From Rallus limicola (lineage: Eukaryota; Chordata; Aves; Gruiformes; Rallidae): a DNA stretch of 64,000 bases. The stretch lies in assembly GCA_022605955.1 (NCBI GenBank), contig JAKCOZ010000099.1, positions 806,001 through 870,000 on the forward strand, written 5' to 3'. This document shows, in pieces, positions 1 to 10,223 of the stretch (the first letter of the stretch is position 1; the number at the start of each line of letters is the position of its first letter). Below the pieces are notes generated by a model, which saw only the letters and a program-made list of their open reading frames with translations, made no database searches and was not told the origin of the DNA. The position numbers were made by a program, and so were the translations under genes.

Positions 1-198
1 AAAGGCTGAGAGACAAAGTGACAGGGTCTGCTTGTGTGTCCTGTTAGGAGGTTTCAGACAAGCTATGCCTTTCAGTCCTAGCTTCTTTACTTTGGGAGTT
101 ATTGCTGGACGTTTAGCATGTTTTGAACTGCAGTCTGCTAGGGCCGAGAAAAGCACCGTAGGAGGTTTCAGGCATGTTCCCTCTTTCCAGGCAAAGGA
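1..198. repeat. Representative monomer (phase reference)
   Basis: This is the first monomer, used here to number phases 1-198. Landmarks are a purine-rich stretch that crosses the unit boundary (about phase 191-198 into 1-12), a TTAGGAGG motif near phase 44-51, an AGGCCT site at phase 74-79 in most copies (AGTCCT in this one), a CTGCAG site at 128-133 in almost every copy, and a pyrimidine tract ending in CAG at about 176-190. CpG dinucleotides in the consensus sit at phases 33-34, 110-111, 145-146 and 157-158, and a fifth appears at 59-60 in a minority subfamily. This copy carries the TG form at phase 33, the T variant at phase 76 and an unusual AGACA at phases 11-15 that recurs only near 46531 and 48511 among the places I checked. 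Confidence 0.95.
45..194. repeat. Possible internal ancestral duplication within the monomer
   Basis: Two stretches of the monomer resemble each other: one starts at phase 45 and the other at phase 159, 114 bases apart one way and 84 the other. In the consensus both begin TAGGAGGTT, followed by T or C, CAG, A or G, then CA. Over the first 16 bases only two positions differ. Similarity continues more weakly into a pyrimidine run followed by CAGGC or CAGGCC. This suggests that the 198-bp unit was built from two related shorter units of about 114 and 84 bp. Only about 35 bases align convincingly by eye, so chance convergence is possible. Confidence 0.45.
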
Positions 199-3100
199 AA
201 AGGCTGAGAGCCAAAGTGACAGGGTCTGCTTGTGTGTCCTGTTAGGAGGTTTCAGACAAGCTATGCCTTTCAGTCCTAGCTTCTTTACTTTGGGAGTTAT
301 TGCTGGACGTTTAGCATGTTTTGAACTGCAGTCTGCTAGGGCCGAGAAAAGCACCGTAGGAGATTCCAGGCATGTTCCCTCTTTCCAGGCAAAGGAAAAG
401 GCTGAGAGCCAAAGTGACAGGGTCAGCTTGTGTGTCCTGTTAGGAGGTTTCAGACAAGCTATGCCTTTCAGGCCTAGCTTCTTTACTTTGGGAGTTATTG
501 CTGGACGTTTAGCATGTTTTGAACTGCAGTCTGCTAGGGCCGAGAAAAGCACCGTAGGAGGTTCCAGGCATGTTCCCTCTTTCCAGGCAAAGGAAAAGGC
601 TGAGAGCCAAAGTGACAGGGTTTGCTTGTGTGTCCTGTTAGGAGCTTTCAGACCAACTAAGCCTTTCAGGCCTAGTTTCTTTACTTTGGGAGTTATTGCT
701 GGACGTTTAGCATGTTTTGAACTGCAGTCTGCTAGGGCCGAGAAAAGCACCGTAGGAGGTTCCAGGCATGTTCCCTCTTTCCAGGCAAAGGAAAAGGCTG
801 AGAGCCAAAGTGACAGGGTCTGCTTGTGTGTCCTGTTAGGAGGTTTCAGACAAGCTATGCCTTTCAGTCCTAGCTTCTTTACTTTGGGAGTTATTGCTGG
901 ACGTTTAGCATGTTTTGAACTGCAGTCTGCTAGGGCCGAGAAAAGCACCGTAGGAGGTTCCAGGCATGTTCCCTCTTTCCAGGCAAAGGAAAAGGCTGAG
1001 AGCCAAAGTGACAGGGTCTGCTCGTGTGTCCTGTTAGGAGGTTTTAGACGAGCTATGCCTTTCAGGCCTAGCTTCTTTACTTTGGGAGTTATTGCTGGAC
1101 GTTTAGCATGTTTTGAACTGCAGTCTGCTAGGGCCGAGAAAAGCACCGTAGGAGGTTCCAGGCATGTTCCCTCTTTCCAGGCAAAGGAAAAGGCTGAGAG
1201 CCAAAGTGACAGGGTCTGCTCGTGTGTCCTGTTAGGAGGTTTCAGACAGACTATGCCTTTCAGGCCTAGCTTCTTTACTTTGGGAGTTATTGCTGGACGT
1301 TTAGCATGTTCTGAACTGCAGTCTGCTAGGGCCGAGAAAAGCACCGTAGGAGGTTCCAGGCATGTTCCCTCTTTCCAGGCAAAGGAAAAGGCTGAGAGCC
1401 AAAGTGACAGGGTCTGCTCGTGTGTCCTGTTAGGAGGTTTCAGACAAGCTATGCCTTTCAGGCCTAGCTTCTTTACTTTGGGAGTTATTGCTGGACGTTT
1501 AGCATGTTTTGAACTGCAGTCTGCTAGGGCCGAGAAAAGCACCGTAGGAGGTTCCAGGCATGTTCCCTCTTTCCAGGCAAAGGAAAAGGCTGAGAGCCAA
1601 AGTGACAGGGTCTGCTCGTGTGTCCTGTTAGGAGGTTTCAGACAAGCTATGCCTTTCAGGCCTCGCTCCTTTACTTTGGGAGTTATTGCTGGACGTTTAG
1701 CATGTTTTGAACTGCAGTCTGCTAGGGCCGAGAAAAGCACCGTAGGAGGTTCCAGGCATGTTCCCTCTTTCCAGGCAAAGGAAAAGGCTGAGAGCCAAAG
1801 TGACAGGGTCTGCTCGTGTGTCCTGTTAGGAGGTTTCAGACAAGCTATGCCTTTCAGGCCTAGCTTCTTTACTTTGGGAGTTATTGCTGGACGTTTAGCA
1901 TGTTTTGAACTGCAGTCTGCTAGGGCCGAGAAAAGCACCGTAGGAGGTTCCAGGCATGTTCCCTCTTTCCAGGCAAAGGAAAAGGCTGAGAGCCAAAGTG
2001 ACAGGGTCTGCTCGTGTGTCCTGTTAGGAGGTTTCAGACAAGCTATGCCTTTCAGGCCTAGCTTCTTTACTTTGGGAGTTATTGCTGGACGTTTAGCATG
2101 TTGTGACCTGCAGTCTGCTAGGGCCGAGAAAAGCACTGTAGGAGGTTCCAGGCATGTTCCCTCTTTCCAGGCAAAGGAAAAGGCTGAGAGCCAAAGTGAC
2201 AGGGTCTGCTCGTGTGTCCTGTTAGGAGGTTTCAGACAAGCTATGCCTTTCAGGCCTAGCTTCTTTACTTTGGGAGTTATTGCTGGACGTTTAGCATGTT
2301 GTGACCTGCAGTCTGCTAGGGCCAAGAAAAGCACTGTAGGAGGTTCCAGGCATGTTCCCTCTTTCCAGGCAAAGGAAAAGGCTGAGAGCCCAAGTGACAG
2401 GGTCTGCTCGTGTGTCCTGTTAGGGGGTTTCAGACAAGCTATGCCTTTCAGGCCTAGCTTCTTTGCTTTGGGAGTTATTGCTGGACGTTTAGCATGTTTT
2501 GAACTGCAGTCTGCTAGGGCCGAGAAAAGCACCGTAGGAGGTTCCAGGCATGTTCCCTCTTTCCAGGCAAAGGAAAAGGCTGAGAGCCAAAGTGACAGGG
2601 TCTGCTCGTGTGTCCTGTTAGGAGGTTTCAGACAAGCTATGCCTTTCAGGCCTAGCTTCTTTACTTTGGGAGTTATTGCTGGACGTTTAGCATGTTTTGA
2701 ACTGCAGTCTGCTAGGGCCGAGAAAAGCACCGTAGGAGGTTCCAGGCATGTTCCCTCTTTCCAGGCAAAGGAAAAGGCTGAGAGCCAAAGTGACAGGGTC
2801 TGCTCGTGTGTCCTGTTAGGAGGTTTCAGACGAGCTATGCCTTTCAGGCCTAGCTTCTTTACTTTTGGAGTTATTGCTGGACGTTTAGCATGTTTTGAAC
2901 TGCAGTCTGCTAGGGCCGAGAAAAGCACCGTAGGAGGTTCCAGGCATGTTCCCTCTTTCCAGGCAAAGGAAAAGGCTGAGAGCCAAAGTGACAGGGTCTG
3001 CTCGTGTGTCCTGTTAGGAGGTTTCAGACAAGCTATGCCTTTCATGCCTAGCTTCTTTACTTTGGGAGTTATTGCTGGACGTTTAGCATGTTTTGAACTG

Positions 3101-3232
3101 CAGTCTGCTAGGGCCGAGAAAAGCACCGTAGGAGGTTCCAGGCATGTTCCCTCTTTCCAGGCAAAGGAAAAGGCTGAGAGCCAAAGTGACAGGGTCTGCT
3201 CGTGTGTCCTGTTAGGAGGTTTCAGACAAGCT

Positions 3233-4420
3233 ATGCCTTTCAGGCCTAGCTTCTTTACTTTGGGAGTTATTGCTGAACGTTTTGCATGTTTTGAACTGCA
3301 GTCTGCTAGAGCCGAGAAAAGCACCGTAGGAGGTTCCAGGCATGTTCCCTCTTTCCAGGCAAAGGAAAAGGCTGAGAGCCAAAGTGACAGGGTCTGCTCG
3401 TGTGTCCTGTTAGGAGGTTTCAGACGAGCTATGCCTTTCAGGCCTAGCTTCTTTACTTTGGGAGTTATTGCTGGACGTTTAGCATGTTTTGAACTGCAGT
3501 CTGCTAGGGCCGAGAAAAGCACCGTAGGAGGTTCCAGGCATGTTCCCTCTTTCCAGGCAAAGGAAAAGGCTGAGAGCCAAAGTGACAGGGTCTGCTTGTG
3601 TGTCCTGTTAGGAGGTTTCAGACAAGCTATGCCTTTCAGGCCTAGCTTCTTTACTTTGGGAGTTATTGCTGGACGTTTAGCATGTTTTGAACTGCAGTCT
3701 GCTAGGGCCGAGAAAAGCACCGTAGGAGGTTCCAGGCATGTTCCCTCTTTCCAGGCAAAGGAAAAGGCTGAGAGCCAAAGTGACAGGGTCTGCTCGTGTG
3801 TCCTGTTAGGAGGTTTCAGACAAGCTATGCCTTTCAGGCCTAGCTTCTTTACTTTGGGAGTTATTGCTGAACGTTTTGCATGTTTTGAACTGCAGTCTGC
3901 TAGAGCCGAGAAAAGCACCGTAGGAGGTTCCAGGCATGTTCCCTCTTTCCAGGCAAAGGAAAAGGCTGAGAGCCAAAGTGACAGGGTCTGCTCGTGTGTC
4001 CTGTTAGGAGGTTTCAGACGAGCTATGCCTTTCAGGCCTAGCTTCTTTACTTTGGGAGTTATTGCTGGACGTTTAGCATGTTTTGAACTGCAGTCTGCTA
4101 GGGCCGAGAAAAGCACCGTAGGAGGTTTCAGGCATGTTCCCTCTTTCCAGGCAAAGGAAAAGGCTGAGAGCCAAAGTGACAGGGTCTGCTTGTGTGTCCT
4201 GTTAGGAGGTTTCAGACAAGCTATGCCTTTCAGGCCTCGCTTCTTTACTTTGGGAGTTATTGCTGGACGTTTAGCATGTTTTGAACTGCAGTCTGCTAGG
4301 GCCGAGAAAAGCACCGTAGGAGGTTCCAGGCATGTTCCCTCTTTCCAGGCAAAGGAAAAGGCTGAGAGCCAAAGTGACAGGGTCTGCTCGTGTGTCCTGT
4401 TAGGAGGTTTCAGACAAGCT
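3233..4420. repeat. Tandem trimer higher-order repeat (594 bp x 2)
   Basis: Monomers beginning at phase 65 at 3233 and 3827 share a rare variant set: GAACGTTTTGC in place of GGACGTTTAGC, and AGAGCC in place of AGGGCC. In both cases the next monomer is preceded by the GACGAG variant and then a TG-type phase 33. The spacing is 594 bp, three monomers. The second copy differs by a TTTCAGG variant near 4122. The same rare monomer also occurs near 9018 and 28219, followed by GACGAG at 28.37 kb, so the variant was copied to other parts of the array. Confidence 0.7.
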
Positions 4421-5212
4421 ATGCCTTTCAGGCCTAGCTTCTTTACTTTGGGAGTTATTGCTGGACGTTTAGCATGTTGTGACCTGCAGTCTGCTAGGGC
4501 CGAGAAAAGCACCGTAGGAGGTTCCAGGCATGTTCCCTCTTTCCAGGCAAAGGAAAAGGCTGAGAGCCAAAGTGACAGGGTCTGCTCGTGTGTCCTGTTA
4601 GGGGGTTTCAGACAAGCTATGCCTTTCAGGCCTAGCTTCTTTACTTTGGGAGTTATTGCTGGACGTTTAGCATGTTTTGAACTGCAGTCTGCTAGGGCCG
4701 AGAAAAGCACCGTAGGAGGTTCCAGGCATGTTCCCTCTTTCCAGGCAAAGGAAAAGGCTGAGAGCCAAAGTGACAGGGTCTGCTCGTGTGTCCTGTTAGG
4801 AGGTTTCAGACAAGCTATGCCTTTCATGCCTAGCTTCTTTACTTTGGGAGTTATTGCTGGACGTTTAGCATGTTTTGAACTGCAGTCTGCTAGGGCCGAG
4901 AAAAGCACCGTAGGAGGTTCCAGGCATGTTCCCTCTTTCCAGGCAAAGGAAAAGGCTGAGAGCCAAAGTGACAGGGTCTGCTCGTGTGTCCTGTTAGGAG
5001 GTTTCAGACAAGCTATGCCTTTCAGGCCTAGCTTCTTTACTTTGGGAGTTATTGCTGGACGTTTAGCATGTTTTGAACTGCAGTCTGCTAGGGCCGAGAA
5101 AAGCACCGTAGGAGGTTCCAGGCATGTTCCCTCTTTCCAGGCAAAGGAAAAGGCTGAGAGCCAAAGTGACAAGGTCTGCTCGTGTGTCCTGTTAGGAGGT
5201 TTCAGACAAGCT

Positions 5213-6796
5213 ATGCCTTTCAGGCCTAGCTTCTTTACTTTGGGAGTTATTGCTGGACGTTTAGCATGTTTTGAACTGCAGTCTGCTAGGGCCGAGAAAA
5301 GCACCGTAGGAGTTTCCAGGCATGTTCCCTCTTTCCAGGCAAAGGAAAAGGCTGAGAGTCAAAGTGACAGGGTCTGCTCGTGTGTCCTGTTAGGAGGTTT
5401 CAGACAAGCTATGCCTTTCAGGCCTAGCTTCTTTACTTTGGGAGTTATTGCTGGACGTTTAGCATGTTTTGAACTGCAGTCTGCTAGGGCCGAGAAAAGC
5501 ACCGTAGGAGGTTCCAGGCATGTTCCCTCTTTCCAGGCAAAGGAAAAGGCTGAGAGCCAAAGTGACAGGGTCTGCTCGTGTGTCCTGTTAGGAGGTTTCA
5601 GACAAGCTATGCCTTTCAGGCCTAGCTTCTTTACTTTGGGAGTTATTGCTGGACGTTTAGCATGTTTTGAACTGCAGTCTGCTAGGGCCGAGAAAAGCAC
5701 CGTAGGAGGTTCCAGGCATGTTCCCTCTTTCCAGGCAAAGGAAAAGGCTGAGAGCCAAAGTGACAGGGTCTGCTCGTGTGTCCTGTTAGGAGGTTTCAGA
5801 CAAGCTATGCCTTTCAGGCCTAGCTTCTTTACTTTGGGAGTTATTGCTGGACGTTTAGCATGTTTTGAACTGCAGTCTGCTAGGGCCGAGAAAAGCACCG
5901 TAGGAGGTTCCAGGCATGTTCCCTCTTTCCAGGCAAAGGAAAAGGCTGAGAGCCAAAGTGACAGGGTCTGCTCGTGTGTCCTGTTAGGAGGTTTCAGACA
6001 AGCTATGCCTTTCAGGCCTAGCTTCTTTACTTTGGGAGTTATTGCTGGACGTTTAGCATGTTTTGAACTGCAGTCTGCTAGGGCCGAGAAAAGCACCGTA
6101 GGAGTTTCCAGGCATGTTCCCTCTTTCCAGGCAAAGGAAAAGGCTGAGAGTCAAAGTGACAGGGTCTGCTCGTGTGTCCTGTTAGGAGGTTTCAGACAAG
6201 CTATGCCTTTCAGGCCTAGCTTCTTTACTTTGGGAGTTATTGCTGGACGTTTAGCATGTTTTGAACTGCAGTCTGCTAGGGCCAAGAAAAGCACCGTAGG
6301 AGGTTCCAGGCATGTTCCCTCTTTCCAGGCAAAGGAAAAGGCTGAGAGCCAAAGTGACAGGGTCTGCTCGTGTGTCCTGTTAGGAGGTTTCAGACAAGCT
6401 ATGCCTTTCAGGCCTAGCTTCTTTACTTTGGGAGTTATTGCTGGACGTTTAGCATGTTTTGAACTGCAGTCTGCTAGGGCCGAGAAAAGCACCGTAGGAG
6501 GTTCCAGGCATGTTCCCTCTTTCCAGGCAAAGGAAAAGGCTGAGAGCCAAAGTGACAGGGTCTGCTCGTGTGTCCTGTTAGGAGGTTTCAGACAAGCTAT
6601 GCCTTTCAGGCCTAGCTTCTTTACTTTGGGAGTTATTGCTGGACGTTTAGCATGTTTTGAACTGCAGTCTGCTAGGGCCGAGAAAAGCACCGTAGGAGGT
6701 TCCAGGCATGTTCCCTCTTTCCAGGCAAAGGAAAAGGCTGAGAGCCAAAGTGACAGGGTCTGCTCGTGTGTCCTGTTAGGAGGTTTCAGACGAGCT
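5213..6796. repeat. Tandem tetramer higher-order repeat (792 bp x 2)
   Basis: The monomers at 5213 and 6005 both carry GGAGTTTCC in place of GGAGGTTCC (near 5311 and 6103) and then AGAGTC in place of AGAGCC (near 5357 and 6149). They are separated by 792 bp, four monomers. The second copy has a private G to A change near 6282. The same two-variant combination appears once more at about 23911-23965. Confidence 0.7.
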
Positions 6797-7620
6797 ATGC
6801 CTTTCAGGCCTAGCTTCTTTACTTTGGGAGTTATTGCTGGACGTTTAGCATGTTTTGAACTGCAGTCTGCTAGGGCCGAGAAAAGCACCGTAGGAGGTTC
6901 CAGGCATGTTCCCTCTTTCCAGGCAAAGGAAAAGGCTGAGAGCCAAAGTGACAGGGTCTGCTTGTGTTTCCTGTTAGGAGGTTTCAGACGAGCTATGCCT
7001 TTCAGGCCTAGCTTCTTTACTTTGGGAGTTATTGCTGGACGTTTAGCATGTTTTGAACTGCAGTCTGCTAGGGCCGAGAAAAGCACCGTAGGAGGTTCCA
7101 GGCATGTTCCCTCTTTCCAGGCAAAGGAAAAGGCTGAGAGCCAAAGTGACAGGGTCTGCTTGTGTGTCCTGTTAGGAGGTTTCAGACAAGCTATGCCTTT
7201 CAGGCCTAGCTTCTTTACTTTGGGAGTTATTGCTGGACGTTTAGCATGTTTTGAACTGCAGTCTGCTAGGGCCGAGAAAAGCACCGTAGGAGGTTCCAGG
7301 CATGTTCCCTCTTTCCAGGCAAAGGAAAAGGCTGAGAGCCAAAGTGACAGGGTTTGCTTGTGTGTCCTGTTAGGAGCTTTCAGACAAACTAAGCCTTTCA
7401 GGCCTAGTTTCTTTACTTTGGGAGTTATTGCTGGACGTTTAGCATGTTTTGAACTGCAGTCTGCTAGGGCCGAGAAAAGCACCGTAGGAGGTTCCAGGCA
7501 TGTTCCCTCTTTCCAGGCAAAGGAAAAGGCTGAGAGCCAAAGTGACAGGGTCTGCTTGTGTGTCCTGTTAGGAGGTTTCAGACGAGCTATGCCTTTCAGG
7601 CCTAGCTTCTTTACTTTGGG

Positions 7621-7650
7621 AGTTATTCTGGACGTTTAGCATTTTTTGAA
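7621..7650. other. 1-base deletion with linked G to T change
   Basis: ATTGCTGG is reduced to ATTCTGG between 7627 and 7628, and the same monomer has GCATTTTTTG. This ends the + frame that is open from the window start, with a stop at 7637-7639. It is the first of three identical composite alleles. Confidence 0.9.
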
Positions 7651-9510
7651 CTGCAGTCTGCTAGGGCCGAGAAAAGCACCGTAGGAGGTTCCAGGCATGT
7701 TCCCTCTTTCCAGGCAAAGGAAAAGGCTGAGAGCCAAAGTGACAGGGTCTGCTCGTTTGTCCTGTTAGGAGGTTTCAGACAAGCTATGCCTTTCAGGCCT
7801 AGCTTCTTTACTTTGGGAGTTATTGCTGGACGTTTAGCATGTTTTGAACTGCAGTCTGCTAGGGCCGAGAAAAGCACCGTAGGAGGTTCCAGGCATGTTC
7901 CCTCTTTCCAGGCAAAGGAAAAGGCTGAGAGCCAAAGTGACAGGGTCTGCTCGTGTGTCCTGTTAGGAGGTTTCAGACAAGCTATGCCTTTCAGGCCTAG
8001 CTTCTTTACTTTGGGAGTTATTGCTGGACGTTTAGCATGTTTTGAACTGCAGTCTGCTAGGGCCGAGAAAAGCACCGTAGGAGGTTCCAGGCATGTTCCC
8101 TCTTTCCAGGCAAAGGAAAAGACTGAGAGCCAAAGTGACAGGGTCTGCTCGTGTGTCCTGTTAGGAGGTTTCAGACAAGCTATGCCTTTCAGGCCTAGCT
8201 TCTTTACTTTGGGAGTTATTGCTGGACGTTTAGCATGTTTTGAACTGCAGTCTGCTAGGGCCGAGAAAAGCACCGTAGGAGGTTCCAGGCATGTTCCCTC
8301 TTTCCAGGCAAAGGAAAAGGCTGAGAGCCAAAGTGACAGGGTCTGCTCGTGTGTCCTGTTAGGAGGTTTCAGACAAGCTATGCCTTTCAGGCCTAGCTTC
8401 TTTACTTTGGGAGTTATTGCTGGACGTTTAGCATGTTTTGAACTGCAGTCTGCTAGGGCCGAGAAAAGCACCGTAGGAGGTTCCAGGCATGTTCCCTCTT
8501 TCCAGGCAAAGGAAAAGGCTGAGAGCCAAAGTGACAGGGTCTGCTCGTGTGTCCTGTTAGGAGGTTTCAGACGAGCTATGCCTTTCAGGCCTAGCTTCTT
8601 TACTTTGGGAGTTATTGCTGGACGTTTAGCATGTTTTGAACTGCAGTCTGCTAGGGCCGAGAAAAGCACCGTAGGAGGTTCCAGGCATGTTCCCTCTTTC
8701 CAGGCAAAGGAAAAGGCTGAGAGCCAAAGTGACAGGGTCTGCTCGTGTGTCCTGTTAGGAGGTTTCAGACGAGCTATGCCTTTCAGGCCTAGCTTCTTTA
8801 CTTTGGGAGTTATTGCTGGACGTTTAGCATGTTTTGAACTGCAGTCTGCTAGGGCCGAGAAAAGCACCGTAGGAGGTTCCAGGCATGTTCCCTCTTTCCA
8901 GGCAAAGGAAAAGGCTGAGAGCCAAAGTGACAGGGTCTGCTCGTGTGTCCTGTTAGGAGGTTTCAGACAAGCTATGCCTTTCAGGCCTAGCTTCTTTACT
9001 TTGGGAGTTATTGCTGAACGTTTTGCATGTTTTGAACTGCAGTCTGCTAGAGCCGAGAAAAGCACCGTAGGAGGTTCCAGGCATGTTCCCTCTTTCCAGG
9101 CAAAGGAAAAGGCTGAGAGCCAAAGTGACAGGGTCTGCTCGTGTGTCCTGTTAGGAGGTTTCAGACAAGCTATGCCTTTCAGGCCTAGCTTCTTTACTTT
9201 GGGAGTTATTGCTGGACGTTTAGCATGTTTTGAACTGCAGTCTGCTAGGGCCGAGAAAAGCACCGTAGGAGGTTCCAGGCATGTTCCCTCTTTCCAGGCA
9301 AAGGAAAAGGCTGAGAGCCAAAGTGACAGGGTCTGCTCGTGTGTCCTGTTAGGTGGTTTCAGACAAGCTATGCCTTTCAGGCCTAGCTTCTTTACTTTGG
9401 GAGTTATTGCTGGACGTTTAGCATGTTTTGAACTGCAGTCTGCTAGGGCCGAGAAAAGCACCGTAGGAGGTTCCAGGCATGTTCCCTCTTTCCAGGCAAA
9501 GGAAAAGGCT

Positions 9511-9760
9511 GAAAGCCAAAGTGACAGGGTCTGCTCGTGTGTCCTGTTAGGAGGTTTCAGACAAGCTATGCCTTTCAGGCCTAGCTTCTTTACTTTGGGA
9601 GTTATTGCTGGACGTTTAGCATGTTGTGACCTGCAGTCTGCTAGGGCCGAGAAAAGCACCGTAGGAGGTTCCAGGCATGTTCCCTCTTTCCAGGCAAAGG
9701 AAAAGGCTGAGAGCCAAAGTGACAGGGTCTGCTCGTGTGTCCTGTTAGGGGGTTTCAGAC
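9511..9760. repeat. Recurrent two-monomer variant module (GTTGTGACC then GGGGG)
   Basis: This is one example of a linked set of variants found many times. A monomer with GTTGTGACC in place of GTTTTGAAC is followed, about 124 bases on, by TTAGGGGGTTTC in place of TTAGGAGGTTTC. The pair occurs with GTTGTGACC near 2303, 4475, 9623, 17145, 23085, 25658, 26647, 30210, 33379, 35556, 37934, 41496, 43874, 50012 and 51795. In seven of these (near 9511, 25546, 26535, 30098, 33266, 37820 and 43760) a GAAAGCC variant precedes it. Three GTTGTGACC copies (near 2101, 16157 and 21304) are not followed by GGGGG. The module therefore spread as a unit over the array. Confidence 0.75.
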
Positions 9761-10193
9761 AAGCTATGCCTTTCAGGCCTAGCTTCTTTACTTTGGGAGT
9801 TATTGCTGGACGTTTAGCATGTTTTGAACTGCAGTCTGCTAGGGCCGAGAAAAGCACCGTAGGAGGTTCCAGGCATGTTCCCTCTTTCCAGGCAAAGGAA
9901 AAGGCTGAGAGCCAAAGTGACAGGGTCTGCTCGTGTGTCCTGTTAGGAGGTTTCAGACAAGCTATGCCTTTCAGGCCTAGCTTCTTTACTTTGGGAGTTA
10001 TTGCTGGACGTTTAGCATGTTTTGAACTGCAGTCTGCTAGGGCCGAGAAAAGCACCGTAGGAGGTTCCAGGCATGTTCCCCCTTTCCAGGCAAAGGAAAA
10101 GGCTGAGAGCCAAAGTGACAGGGTCTGCTCGTGTGTCCTGTTAGGAGGTTTCAGACGAGCTATGCCTTTCAGGCCTAGCTTCTTTACTTTGGG

Positions 10194-10223
10194 AGTTATT
10201 CTGGACGTTTAGCATTTTTTGAA
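10194..10223. other. 1-base deletion with linked G to T change
   Basis: This is the same composite allele as at 7.63 kb, with the deletion between 10200 and 10201. It is preceded by a CCCCC variant at 10078-10082. Confidence 0.9.

Noticed and set aside
44..67. AGGAGG upstream of an ATG, resembling a bacterial ribosome binding site
   Set aside because: The spacing of 13 bases is long, the motif recurs in every monomer, and the context is a eukaryotic satellite.
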